Part shown: piece by piece, positions 29,146 to 37,584 of the stretch
Numbering within the stretch: the stretch's first letter is position 1
Layout: each line of letters opens with the position of its first letter
From: CAWKAO01 sp963847665
Lineage (GTDB): Bacteria; Actinomycetota; Humimicrobiia; Humimicrobiales; Humimicrobiaceae
Reading direction: 5' to 3'
Assembly (NCBI GenBank): GCA_963847665.1
Contig: CAWKAO010000002.1
Coordinates: 744,001-808,000 of the forward strand
DNA length: 64,000 bases
Made by a program: the position numbers and the translations under genes
Notes under the pieces: generated by a model
Database searches by the model: none
What the model was told of the DNA's origin: nothing
Seen by the model: only the letters and a program-made list of their open reading frames with translations

Positions 29146-29174
29146 AAGATAACACAATTATTCAATTTTGTAAA
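29146..29174 (-). promoter_or_regulatory. Putative promoter of the mraZ division operon
   Basis: On the minus strand TTTACA (29169-29174) and TATCTT (29146-29151) are separated by 17 nt, a fair sigma-70-type match. The element directly precedes the MraZ boxes. The remaining gene-free stretch to the xseB end (29175-29373) is AT-rich, and I see no other gene or RNA in it. Confidence 0.5.
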
Positions 29175-29373
29175 CATTTTAATAAAAAAAATTAATTATT
29201 TTTTAATATATTTTCTTATAAATATATTTAAATAAAAGTGGAATTATTAGATGGAACTATCACAAAGAGATTTTTAAGAAGTTAGAGATGATTTTAAGGT
29301 AAAATAATCAAGGTATCATAGATAAATCAATGATTTTCAGGTAGAGACAACGTTTTAAAATAGGTTGCAAGCA

Positions 29374-29613
29374 CTATTCTTCAAGGTTAAGCTTTTTTGT
29401 AACAAGATTTCCTTCGCTGTCTCTGGAAAGCTCTTCGATCTTTTTTTCAGCATCATTTAGCTTTGCAAGACAGAAGGAGGACAACTTTACCCCGAGTTCA
29501 AATTTTTCAAGAGACTCTTCGAGGGCAATATTTTCATTTTCGAGTTCTTTTACTATGTTCTCAAGTTTTGAGATGGCCTGTTCAAAAGTCATATTTACAA
29601 TTTCATCAACCAT
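29374..29613 (-). CDS. xseB: Exodeoxyribonuclease VII small subunit
   Basis: This 79-residue helical protein stabilises the large subunit XseA; together they degrade single-stranded DNA to oligonucleotides. The family core TFEQAISKLENIVKELENEN at residues 9-28 and LEESLEKFELGVKLSSFC next to it are typical. It starts 3 nt after the xseA stop. Confidence 0.93.
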   Translation of the reverse strand: MVDEIVNMTFEQAISKLENIVKELENENIALEESLEKFELGVKLSSFCLAKLNDAEKKIEELSRDSEGNLVTKKLNLEE

Positions 29614-29616
29614 TGT

Positions 29617-30846
29617 TTATACCTCGATTCCAATTTCTTTTTCTATTATTTTCAGTATTTTTGAAACAAGTACGCCGTCTTTAAGATTAATATCTATATC
29701 CTGACCTGTTTTTACGTCATGAATACTACGAATGATCTTTTTTTCTTTGCCTTCTGTGAGTAAAGAATAACCTTTTTTTAATATTGATACCGGGCTATTT
29801 GAATGAAGATCCTTCATGAGGTCATTTATCCTGTTTTTCTTTTCTGCGATAAATGTTTTGGTATTCCTGTTTAATTCCTTTGTCAGGGAATCATGGTCCT
29901 GCCAAAGATCAAGAAACAGGCTTTCTGGTTTTAAAAAGATCTTCCTTCCGGTCAGGTGTTCGAGCTCTCTCTTTCCATTAAATATTTTAACCTCTGCTGT
30001 GTTTTTTATCTTTCCCAACAGAAATCTTATATCATTTTGCATCTCCTGCTTATCCAGGATGACAATACTTGCAGCAACTGAAGGTGTCGCTGCTCGCATA
30101 TCTGATACAAAATCACTGATCGTGTAATCAGTTTCATGCCCTATTGCTGAAATAACAGGAGTGCCGCAATTAAATATCTTATCAGCGACCTGTTCAGTAT
30201 TAAAGGCCCAGAGGTCTTCCAGTGATCCCCCACCCCTGGCAATTATTATAACATCGACACCATATTCACAGAGATCGTCTATTGCCGTACATATTTCTTC
30301 GGTAGATGAAGGACCCTGCACATTTACATTTCTTATTATCAGGTTAAAATTTTCAAACCTTTTTGAAAGTACTGTAGCAATGTCCCTAATTACTGCTCCA
30401 CCCCTCGATGTGACCGCACCGATCCTTTCAGGTAGCAATGGTATGGGTTTCTTTCTTGCATCATCAAAATAACCTTTTTTTCCCAGCTTTTCCTTAAGCT
30501 GTTCAAATGCCAGTATTAGAGAACCTTTACCTACCGGTCTGGCCTGTGTTGCAATGACCTGATATTCTCCTCTTTTCTCATAAACCGAAATATATCCTGA
30601 AATGATAAGATGGAGCCCGTCTTCAATTTCAAATGCCAGCTTCTTTTTCGATTCACTGAACATCACTATCTTTATCTTCGAGTATTCATCCTTTAAATCG
30701 AAATATAGATGTTTTTGGTTATGGCAATAATAATTGCTTACTTCACCTTCCACCCAGATATTCATAAAAGCTGTTTCCATGGACATTTTTATTTCATGAT
30801 TTAATTCGCTAACAGAATATATGTTGATTTTGTTATTATTTTTCAT
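29617..30846 (-). CDS. xseA: Exodeoxyribonuclease VII large subunit
   Basis: XseA is the catalytic subunit of exonuclease VII. The 409-residue protein has an N-terminal OB-fold (VSELNHEIKMSMETAF; VEGEVSNY). The catalytic region holds RIGAVTSRGGAVIRDI, IIIARGGGSLEDLWAFN and SAIGHETDYTISDFVSD with RAATPSVAA. A long coiled coil follows. It is coupled by a 4-nt overlap to the upstream membrane protein and precedes xseB. Confidence 0.96.
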   Translation of the reverse strand: MKNNNKINIYSVSELNHEIKMSMETAFMNIWVEGEVSNYYCHNQKHLYFDLKDEYSKIKIVMFSESKKKLAFEIEDGLHLIISGYISVYEKRGEYQVIATQARPVGKGSLILAFEQLKEKLGKKGYFDDARKKPIPLLPERIGAVTSRGGAVIRDIATVLSKRFENFNLIIRNVNVQGPSSTEEICTAIDDLCEYGVDVIIIARGGGSLEDLWAFNTEQVADKIFNCGTPVISAIGHETDYTISDFVSDMRAATPSVAASIVILDKQEMQNDIRFLLGKIKNTAEVKIFNGKRELEHLTGRKIFLKPESLFLDLWQDHDSLTKELNRNTKTFIAEKKNRINDLMKDLHSNSPVSILKKGYSLLTEGKEKKIIRSIHDVKTGQDIDINLKDGVLVSKILKIIEKEIGIEV

Positions 30847-31322
30847 AGAAGCTCAAACAATTTAAATTCGATTATCGCAAGGACAAGAACATAAATACAG
30901 AACATGATCTCCAGGGACGTCATTATGAAACTCAGTACATTTTCAATGCCAGTTGTCCTTTCTTTTAGATATTCAGTAGGTTTATTATAGAATTTTTTCA
31001 TGCTTGGAATAAATCTTATAACGGAATAGATAGTATATCCTGCAAGGACAGAGCTGCCCAGTACTACAATAAAGTTATTAAAAAGGTATACACAGACTAA
31101 AAAATACCCTAATTCTATTAGATTTAAAAGTATGATTATTGCCAGCGATACTATTCCCGGACCTGATTTTAAAGAAAACTCTCCTTCACTTTTTGGGACT
31201 TCTTCTTCAAATCTGCGTGCTTCTTCTATTATCGTCTGGTCTGTGTTTGACTTTATTATAAACCTTAAACTGGACACATGGAGCCATATTAAGATAATTG
31301 AGAGAATTACAATTAGGATCAT
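30843..31322 (-). CDS. Uncharacterised four-helix membrane protein
   Basis: The 159-residue protein has a hydrophobic N-terminal helix (about 2-19), a charged loop with RRFEEEVPKSEGEF, then three further helices at about 58-83, 84-106 and 130-158. I do not recognise a family. It overlaps xseA by 4 nt (ATGA), so it is translated together with exonuclease VII. No catalytic motif is visible. Confidence 0.65.
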   Translation of the reverse strand: MILIVILSIILIWLHVSSLRFIIKSNTDQTIIEEARRFEEEVPKSEGEFSLKSGPGIVSLAIIILLNLIELGYFLVCVYLFNNFIVVLGSSVLAGYTIYSVIRFIPSMKKFYNKPTEYLKERTTGIENVLSFIMTSLEIMFCIYVLVLAIIEFKLFELL

Positions 31323-31358
31323 AGATTAATTATATCAGCAATAAAATAAAAATCTAAA

Positions 31359-31688
31359 TCAGTTTTTGGCGGTTTTATTTTCAGAGCCAGATAATTTTTC
31401 TTTTGTTGCTACAGTCTTTTCTGTCTTGGTTTCATTACCGGTATCAGGCTTTTTATTCTCTTTATCTTCCTTTTTAACATCATCTGTTTTTATATTTGCT
31501 TTGCTGGAACCAGATTTGTAATCGGTGGTATAAAAACCTGAGCCTTTGAAAATGATACCTGTCGGTGTGAAGACTCGTACAGCTTCAGAATTGCAGTCTT
31601 CACAGTACTCACTTCCATTTGCACTCATGGATTTGATTTTTTCAAAAACCTTACCGCAATTATTACATTTATAAGTATAAGTAGGCAT
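31359..31688 (-). CDS. FmdB family zinc-ribbon protein
   Basis: The 109-residue protein starts with the FmdB regulatory-domain pattern MPTYTYKCNNCGKVFEKIKSM and has a second cysteine pair at YCEDCNS, so a single zinc ribbon is complete. FKGSGFYTTDY is the conserved end of the domain. The C-terminal 45 residues are a Lys/Glu/Thr-rich disordered tail. Members are small and of unclear role; the founding member affects formamidase expression. Confidence 0.88.
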   Translation of the reverse strand: MPTYTYKCNNCGKVFEKIKSMSANGSEYCEDCNSEAVRVFTPTGIIFKGSGFYTTDYKSGSSKANIKTDDVKKEDKENKKPDTGNETKTEKTVATKEKLSGSENKTAKN

Positions 31689-31789
31689 ATATGTGTCCCT
31701 CTTAAAAAAATTATAGAGAAATATATATTAACTAAAAAATTAAGTCAATTAGAAATAGTTTATAAAAATCTTTTTATTAAAAAAGTATG

Positions 31790-31817
31790 TTGACAATTAT
31801 ACAAGTTATATTATAAT
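31790..31817 (+). promoter_or_regulatory. Consensus sigma-70 promoter for the heliorhodopsin gene
   Basis: TTGACA at 31790-31795 and TATAAT at 31812-31817 match both consensus hexamers exactly, with a 16-nt spacer. The position is about 50 nt before the heliorhodopsin ATG. It is the best promoter I see in the window and predicts strong transcription unless repressed. Confidence 0.8.
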
Positions 31818-31836
31818 ATTACAATATTAATATATA
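31816..31836 (+). promoter_or_regulatory. Putative operator shared with the arsR promoter
   Basis: A 21-nt AT-rich element beginning at the last two bases of the -10 is identical to one (in reverse) at 47577-47597 in front of arsR. Its core is TATTACAATATTAATA. It lies where a repressor would block initiation. An ArsR-family operator is an inference; the low complexity leaves room for chance. Confidence 0.4.
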
Positions 31837-31868
31837 TCATATAGAATAAGAAATAGAAAGGAAAAAAA

Positions 31869-32687
31869 ATGGAAGATACAGGTATCATCAAATCAAAAAT
31901 CACATTTCCTTATCTGAGAAGATTCAATAGCGTAATGGCTGTACTTCATTTTGTCCAGGCTGTTATCATGCTCGTGGGAGGGCTGGTAATAGCAAACATA
32001 AAAGATTTCAGGTTGCCAGTGGACTACTATTTTCTTTCATTTAATGTAGAGAAGATGAAATTGTTTCTTGATACGGAAACGATAGGTTCCATACCTATAG
32101 GAGCTTTTGTGTCTGTCTTCCTCTTTATGTCTGCACTGGCTCATTTTCTGGTGGTGCTTCCCAGGATCAACGATTTCTATAACTCCAGGCTTAAAATGGG
32201 TATAAATTATTTCAGGTGGTTTGAATATGCCCTCAGCTCTTCTGTGATGATAGTAATAATATCTATGCTTTTTGGGGCAAGGGATATCGGTACAATAGTA
32301 GCGATCGTAGGCCTAAATGCGACAATGAACCTTCTTGGCCTGATGATGGAAATCCACAATCAGAATACACAGAAAACAAATTGGGTCTCATTTATAATAG
32401 GTAGTTTCGCGGGAGCGATTCCCTGGGTAGTAATACTACTTTATTTCTTAGGTTCCGCTGTAAAGACACCTGGAGTACTGGAGCAGACACCATGGTTTGT
32501 TTTTGCAATATTCGGGACATATTTTGTGCTATTCAATCTCTTCCCTGTAAATATGGTATTGCAGTATAAAAAGATAGGCAGATGGAAAGATTATCTTTAT
32601 GGTGAAAGGGGATATATATTACTGAGCCTGATAGCAAAATCCCTTCTTGCCTGGCTAGTATTTGCAGGAACACTGCAACCCGCTTAA
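31869..32687 (+). CDS. Heliorhodopsin
   Basis: Heliorhodopsins are seven-helix retinal proteins with inverted topology (N-terminus inside) and no proven pump activity; several may signal or regulate enzymes. The 272-residue protein has seven hydrophobic segments. The retinal Schiff-base lysine is K257 in LSLIAKSLLAW, with Ser at K-4 as usual for the family. The counterion glutamate is E119 in FRWFEYALSSS. The two conserved pocket histidines are H27 (VLHFVQ) and H92 (LAHFLV). NMVLQYKKIGRWKDYLYGE before helix 7 is typical of heliorhodopsins and absent from type 1 pumps. GAAAGGA precedes the ATG. It is monocistronic or paired with the next gene. I see no carotenoid-cleaving enzyme nearby, so retinal synthesis must be encoded elsewhere or retinal imported. 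Confidence 0.95.
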   Translation: MEDTGIIKSKITFPYLRRFNSVMAVLHFVQAVIMLVGGLVIANIKDFRLPVDYYFLSFNVEKMKLFLDTETIGSIPIGAFVSVFLFMSALAHFLVVLPRINDFYNSRLKMGINYFRWFEYALSSSVMIVIISMLFGARDIGTIVAIVGLNATMNLLGLMMEIHNQNTQKTNWVSFIIGSFAGAIPWVVILLYFLGSAVKTPGVLEQTPWFVFAIFGTYFVLFNLFPVNMVLQYKKIGRWKDYLYGERGYILLSLIAKSLLAWLVFAGTLQPA

Positions 32688-32714
32688 AAATAAATAATAT
32701 ACTTTCTTTTTCGA

Positions 32715-32748
32715 AAAAGAGGTGGAGTGAATATGCTCCGCCTCTTTT
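32715..32748 (+). terminator. Rho-independent terminator after heliorhodopsin
   Basis: The inverted repeat GAGGTGGAG/CTCCGCCTC (one G-T pair) has an 8-nt loop. It is preceded by AAAAA and followed by TTTT, so it could end transcription on either strand. It lies 28-61 nt after the heliorhodopsin stop. Confidence 0.85.
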
Positions 32749-32795
32749 ATTTAACTGATCCTTGAATATATAATGTTATTGTTTTATCTTATCCT

Positions 32796-33236
32796 ATGAT
32801 GAACAGAAGAATCATAACTTTAATCATCCTTGTCACGGTGATCATTGGACTGGTCGCATTTACAACCCTGGAAAAAGAACCTTCTATCAAACAGGTACTG
32901 ATAACGGATAATAAAGATATCAGCACGTCTGTAGATATTGTGGAAAATGAAGATGAAATACAGTTTACTGAAGATTCAGAGATATATGCAATAATATTTT
33001 TAAAAGACATAGAGATCGGCAATACTATCGATCTGCAATGGAAAAGAGTTGAAACAGGACAGGAAGTGCTTGTCCAGAGAGATAGTTTTACTGAAAAAGA
33101 GGAAGGTTCAGGCATCCTGATCGTATCACTGGCAAAAATAAATAATGGACACCTGCCGGGTATATATAAAATATATATTAGGCTTAATGAACTGGATTAT
33201 CTGGAAAAAAAGTTTGATATAAAAGATAGGGTCTAA
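32796..33236 (+). CDS. Uncharacterised membrane-anchored extracytoplasmic protein
   Basis: The 146-residue protein has an N-terminal hydrophobic helix (about 6-22) with no lipobox, so it is likely a signal anchor. A 120-residue soluble part rich in beta-strand-forming residues follows (SEIYAIIFLKDIEIG, GIYKIYIRLNELDY). The pattern suggests a single immunoglobulin-like or Ig-like-fold domain. I do not recognise a family. It is separated from the heliorhodopsin gene by a terminator and converges with the 2-phosphoglycerate kinase gene (4-nt stop overlap). Confidence 0.55.
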   Translation: MMNRRIITLIILVTVIIGLVAFTTLEKEPSIKQVLITDNKDISTSVDIVENEDEIQFTEDSEIYAIIFLKDIEIGNTIDLQWKRVETGQEVLVQRDSFTEKEEGSGILIVSLAKINNGHLPGIYKIYIRLNELDYLEKKFDIKDRV

Positions 33237-34162
33237 GACCTTATCTTGCTGAATTCCTCTTTTACTCTCTGGAACAACAACTCAAGAACAAAATTTACTG
33301 TATTATCGAGATTGTAGTTCTCGATAATGGGAACATTCTTCTCTTTTGCAAGTTCTTCAATATATTTCTGGATCATGAGTATTTTATCGATATGCTCAAT
33401 ATACTTTTGCATGGGTCTCGATCCCTGCGTCTCTAATGTCCTCTTTGAAAAGTGTTCCTTATGCACTTCCGTATCAGGTACCGAAACTACTATCTGCTGG
33501 ATGAGTGCCTCACTCCCAAAAAGTTCCAGGTCAAGATATCCCGGAACGACATGAGCGCCTTCTATTATAATGTCATTTTTCTCTTCTATGCTTCTCTTAA
33601 TGATAGCTTCAATACCTACAATAACGGTCATGACCTGTTCCCTGAAGCCTAAAACAACCGGATTTACTCCTGTTGGAGGCAGTGTCAGATTCTGATAAGC
33701 ATTATACGAAGATCCCCTTAGAGGTCTTATCAGTTTCTCAGATACTGTTGCCCGCATCACTTCCCTTATGGCATCAGAAGAAGCTACCCTAGTTATATTT
33801 AATCTTGTGGCAAGAATAGTCGCAATCGTAGATTTGCCCACTCCTGTCGCACCACCTATTAATAAAATTATAGGTTTTTTCAATTTGCCGACTGATTGCC
33901 ACAAAAGGTACTTTTCTGCATATTCAATATTTACTGAATCCTTTATAAACCTGAAAACAAGGGACCTGAGGTCTTCAATCGATATCCTGGAGATCTTATT
34001 ATTATGGATATATTGCTCTATTTCATAAGCAATATTATGGCTCAACACTATATCAAGACCAGTTACTGAAATAGAAGAAGCTAGTATTCCTTTTGAAAAA
34101 GGCAGGCCTCTTTTTTTATCACCGATCACAAAAACATGTTGAGAATTCTTTTCATCAGACAT
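33233..34162 (-). CDS. 2-phosphoglycerate kinase (cyclic 2,3-diphosphoglycerate pathway)
   Basis: This kinase phosphorylates 2-phosphoglycerate to 2,3-diphosphoglycerate, the first step to cyclic 2,3-diphosphoglycerate. The 309-residue length is close to the Methanothermus enzyme (about 304). Residues 10-90 resemble an ATP-cone-like region (FSKGILASSISVTGLD). The P-loop is GGATGVGKST at about 103-112, followed by SSDAIREVMR. The gene overlaps the downstream half of the pathway, cyclic 2,3-diphosphoglycerate synthetase, by 8 nt, which supports the assignment. Confidence 0.85.
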   Translation of the reverse strand: MSDEKNSQHVFVIGDKKRGLPFSKGILASSISVTGLDIVLSHNIAYEIEQYIHNNKISRISIEDLRSLVFRFIKDSVNIEYAEKYLLWQSVGKLKKPIILLIGGATGVGKSTIATILATRLNITRVASSDAIREVMRATVSEKLIRPLRGSSYNAYQNLTLPPTGVNPVVLGFREQVMTVIVGIEAIIKRSIEEKNDIIIEGAHVVPGYLDLELFGSEALIQQIVVSVPDTEVHKEHFSKRTLETQGSRPMQKYIEHIDKILMIQKYIEELAKEKNVPIIENYNLDNTVNFVLELLFQRVKEEFSKIRS

Positions 34163-35513
34163 TTTCTATATTCTCCAGTCCGGATATAAGGTTATCAAGA
34201 TTATCTTTGCCGTCTATTATGACGGGTATGTTATTCAAATAATTTATTTCCTTTCCAGCACTTAATGCAAATTCAGTGACCAGGTCTACTGAAGAAGCTT
34301 TCAGTTCTGTCAGCAGTACATCGTACCCGTTAAAATCCGACAATTCTTTTTTCAACAATGTCCTGTTTGCAAGGTTAAAAGACAATTTGACTACTTTACA
34401 ATTATACTGTTTTTCAAGATAATCTGATATTTTTCTACCTATTATTTTTTTTGCTGTCATTGTCAGGAATACTCTTTTATTATTTATGCTATAAAGGGGT
34501 TTGGGCCTGAAAACGGACTTCAATATCTTCGCATCCGGTTTTACTTTAAAGATCTCCTCAATTAATTGGTGCACCTTATTTTTCGACGCAATCGGATCTT
34601 CACACATCGTTAAAAATATCAGGTCAGAAATAAGTATCCTGTATATACCCAGATAACCCACAATACTGGCCCACTCCTGGTCCGCACCTAAGACACATAT
34701 CGTTCTTTCTGCTTTTACAGGAGGTACCGAAGCGCCGCTGCTTTCAACTATCAATATCTCTGGATTAAGTCTTTCAACGATGACCATGCCCTCATCGATG
34801 TTTGAAAGAAAAAACTTACCTCCAAAACCTCCTCCACACCTCCTGCAGCCTACAGTTGTCACGCTGCTGAAAAGCGCATCCTCGATATAGTCCGAACTTG
34901 CATGCTTACCACTCCTTGATATTTCAAGAAGATATTCCGGGGTTAAATTATTTTCATCATTACATATTATCTCTGGTTCAGGCGGACCTCCTCGCCCCAT
35001 CGCCAGTGTTACGACTTTATTTTTAAGATTTAAAATATTTGCAATATAGGAACTTACTGCAGTTTTTCCTATCCTCTTTCCAGTACCGATTATCAGCAGG
35101 GATGGCATGGTCGGTTTTAGATGCTTTGGTTCATATTCAAAATAGAAATCTGGACCCATATAGGAGCAGGCTTCAGCCAGACAAAAAGAAGCTACTTTCA
35201 TCCTTATCTCATAATTAACTGAAGGTTCATCGCTGAGGTCATAAACGATTTCCGGTTTTAATTCCTTAAGTGCTTTTGGCAGGTCTGAGTCAAGGTCTCC
35301 TATTTTAAATACACGATAACCAAAAAACTTGTCAAGGTCATCTATAATAAGTTTTTCAGTCCCTCCAATAAAAATCAGGCCAGTTATTTTACCGGCGTGA
35401 TTTTTTTCTATTTTTCTGATAGCATCAAGATTTATCTGGGGATAGTGCTCACCATCAATGATCACCGATAACTTTTTATTTATGTTTTGCGGGGTCCTTA
35501 ATAAATCTAGCAT
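34155..35513 (-). CDS. cpgS: Cyclic 2,3-diphosphoglycerate synthetase
   Basis: The enzyme closes the intramolecular phosphoanhydride of cyclic 2,3-diphosphoglycerate using ATP. That compound is a compatible solute and thermoprotectant best known from methanogenic archaea. The 452-residue protein has the family's IDGEHYPQ near the N-terminus, the P-loop GTGKRIGKTAVS at about 143-154, LAMGRGGPPEPE just after it, and a GCRRCGGGFGG segment. Length fits the archaeal enzyme (about 460). The ATG at 35513 overlaps the phosphoesterase gene by 38 nt with no good ribosome site; a GTG shortly downstream is possible. Finding both pathway genes adjacent in a bacterium is notable. Confidence 0.85.
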   Translation of the reverse strand: MLDLLRTPQNINKKLSVIIDGEHYPQINLDAIRKIEKNHAGKITGLIFIGGTEKLIIDDLDKFFGYRVFKIGDLDSDLPKALKELKPEIVYDLSDEPSVNYEIRMKVASFCLAEACSYMGPDFYFEYEPKHLKPTMPSLLIIGTGKRIGKTAVSSYIANILNLKNKVVTLAMGRGGPPEPEIICNDENNLTPEYLLEISRSGKHASSDYIEDALFSSVTTVGCRRCGGGFGGKFFLSNIDEGMVIVERLNPEILIVESSGASVPPVKAERTICVLGADQEWASIVGYLGIYRILISDLIFLTMCEDPIASKNKVHQLIEEIFKVKPDAKILKSVFRPKPLYSINNKRVFLTMTAKKIIGRKISDYLEKQYNCKVVKLSFNLANRTLLKKELSDFNGYDVLLTELKASSVDLVTEFALSAGKEINYLNNIPVIIDGKDNLDNLISGLENIENV

Positions 35514-36282
35514 TTAATTTACTTTTTTCTGATTTTCTTTCAAGTCCCATTATCTTTTCTATTCTATCAAATGGGAATCTCCTGAAAACATCGATAGCAT
35601 CTTCTCTTATATATAAAATATTATAATTTGGCTCTATTTTACCCCTCAATCTCAGGCTGGATACGGTACCAGCTGTAATGATATAAAGATCTTCTACCCT
35701 CCAAATATATGGGACATGTTTATGGCCACAAAGTACGATATCTGCATCCGAATCAACAAGTACCTCGAGGACGTCACCGGCATCATTTACTATGTTTCTC
35801 TCCCTGCCTGTCTGGGGTACAGGTATAAGGTGATGGTGCATAGCAAAGATCTTAAAATCATCAGTTCCGGCATCTTTAAATTCATTCCTTATCCACTTGT
35901 AGTATTCCCTTCCTATCTGTCCATTATCCAGGTCAGGTTCGCTTGAATCTGCAGCCACTATTACCAGGCCTTCAGTTTTAAAACTGGAATACCTCTGTCC
36001 GACCAGTTCCTCAAAATGCATGTAACCTACATTTCTTGAATCGTGGTTCCCAGGTTGTATGATCACATTTTTACACTTTATGGGTGAGAGGTAGTTTTTT
36101 ACTGTCTCATATTCTCTCCTGTAACCCATACCTGTCAGGTCCCCCGTTATCATTACAATATCGGGTTTTAATTCGTTTATTTCATCTATGCATCTTGTAA
36201 GAAGGCTGGGAACAAATTCAGCCTCACCTACATGAAGATCGGATATCTGGACTATGACAGTTTCTTTTTTACCTTCAGGCAT
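35476..36282 (-). CDS. Calcineurin-like metallophosphoesterase
   Basis: The 268-residue protein is a two-metal phosphoesterase of the CpdA/Icc type. The ligand motifs appear in order: DLHVG near residue 17, MITGDLTGMG near 46, PGNHDSR near 80, MHHHLIP and GHKHVPYIW later. The ATG at 36282 is chosen for the AGGTGG upstream; two GTG codons lie in frame before it. It leads the operon with cpgS and the 2-phosphoglycerate kinase, and might act on cyclic phosphates such as cyclic 2,3-diphosphoglycerate or cAMP, but the substrate is not given by sequence. Confidence 0.82.
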   Translation of the reverse strand: MPEGKKETVIVQISDLHVGEAEFVPSLLTRCIDEINELKPDIVMITGDLTGMGYRREYETVKNYLSPIKCKNVIIQPGNHDSRNVGYMHFEELVGQRYSSFKTEGLVIVAADSSEPDLDNGQIGREYYKWIRNEFKDAGTDDFKIFAMHHHLIPVPQTGRERNIVNDAGDVLEVLVDSDADIVLCGHKHVPYIWRVEDLYIITAGTVSSLRLRGKIEPNYNILYIREDAIDVFRRFPFDRIEKIMGLERKSEKSKLNARFIKDPAKHK

Positions 36283-36362
36283 TTTCACCACCTTAAATAT
36301 TTAAAAATATTCTAAATCCTTTTGGACTAAAATGACATACAATCATATTAAATAAATATTAA

Positions 36363-37568
36363 TTATTTTGCTATTTTAAATATGTTGAGCCTGTTTATCA
36401 CATCTTTATAGGTTTTTTCTCCTCTTAAGACCTTACAACTGGAATTAAAATAATTATCGTTCTTTTTCAGCATATTGTAAAAGATAAAGAGCGAATTAAA
36501 ATATATTTCTTTTAAAATAAGGGAATATTGTATATCCCTGAAAATATCATTATTAATATTCTGCTCATAATCATCAAAATCAAAACTGGTATGTTTCAAG
36601 GCTTTTTCAATGGAATCTGCTGCCAGATACGCACTCCTGAAACAATTATAAAGTCCTTCTCCGGTAAACCCGTCTCCAAGGCAAGCCGCATCTCCTATCG
36701 CAAGAAGCCTGTTATTTTTAACAGGCGTATTTTTATATCTTATCGGTATACTTTTAGCAAATATCTTTAGGTTATTTCTGTCATTGCAGTCATACCCATA
36801 AAAATTATCTAAAAAAAAGTGAAAATAATTCTTGAGAGCTTTTGCATTTGAATTTTGCGCTCCCGTACCAAGGGAAAATCTTTCTTTTTTAGGAAATACC
36901 CAGCAATATCCCTTTTTTACTCCATTGAAGTCCAGTCTTACAGAATCTGACAGATCAAATACATTCCCTTTTTTATCACGTGTTATGTATTTTTTTTGCC
37001 TTGGCTGCATTTCTTCTTTGCAGGAGAGACTTTCTCCCTTCTTATAATATAATTCCGCATCATAACATAGGATCTTTCTTATCCTGTTTTTACCGGCAAG
37101 TTTCGTATGAACTGCACCGCCAAGCCCATCAGCCCCTACAACTATTTTTGCATTATAATTGTCCATGTCAGTCAGCAACTCTACATTATCGGGCCCTGCA
37201 TCGATATTTAATGTTTTTTCTCCAAAATTTATGTTACACCCTGCCTTCTGCGCATGGTCTGCAAGGAATTTGTCGAACTTTGCCCTATCAGTAGTATATA
37301 TGAATGGGGAATCATATCTCCTGTAAAAGATATCCTTATTCTTAAGAGAAAAATATATACCAGAAATACTTTTTTCAATAACAGGATTTATGTTAAAAGG
37401 CAGAAGGTTAAGAATCCTGTGCTGTATACCTCCTGCACATACCTTAAACCTCGGGAAGACTTTTTTTTCGACTATAAGGGAGTTTATACCTTTCTTTGCA
37501 AGCAGATAACCGAGCAGGCTCCCCGAAGGTCCACTTCCTGAGATTATTACGTCATAGTCTTTTAACAT
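36363..37568 (-). CDS. Geranylgeranyl reductase family FAD-dependent oxidoreductase
   Basis: The 401-residue protein has the N-terminal FAD fold VIISGSGPSGSLLGYLLAKKG, the family PRFKVCAGGI segment at about 40-49 and the central GADGLGGAVHTKLAG. GDAACLGDGFTGEGLYNCF near residue 297 is the second FAD motif with the GEG turn typical of geranylgeranyl/digeranylgeranylglycerolipid reductases. These saturate isoprenoid double bonds. In this organism it might act on quinones or other polyprenoids. It follows the methyltransferase gene by 16 nt and is probably co-transcribed with it. Confidence 0.83.
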   Translation of the reverse strand: MLKDYDVIISGSGPSGSLLGYLLAKKGINSLIVEKKVFPRFKVCAGGIQHRILNLLPFNINPVIEKSISGIYFSLKNKDIFYRRYDSPFIYTTDRAKFDKFLADHAQKAGCNINFGEKTLNIDAGPDNVELLTDMDNYNAKIVVGADGLGGAVHTKLAGKNRIRKILCYDAELYYKKGESLSCKEEMQPRQKKYITRDKKGNVFDLSDSVRLDFNGVKKGYCWVFPKKERFSLGTGAQNSNAKALKNYFHFFLDNFYGYDCNDRNNLKIFAKSIPIRYKNTPVKNNRLLAIGDAACLGDGFTGEGLYNCFRSAYLAADSIEKALKHTSFDFDDYEQNINNDIFRDIQYSLILKEIYFNSLFIFYNMLKKNDNYFNSSCKVLRGEKTYKDVINRLNIFKIAK

Positions 37569-37584
37569 CTGTATATTCTTAAAA

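Noticed and set aside
31869..32687. Type 1 proton-pump rhodopsin
   Set aside because: It lacks the type 1 motifs and has the heliorhodopsin pattern: Glu counterion, two pocket histidines, Ser before the lysine, and the NMVLQYKK...GRWKDY stretch.
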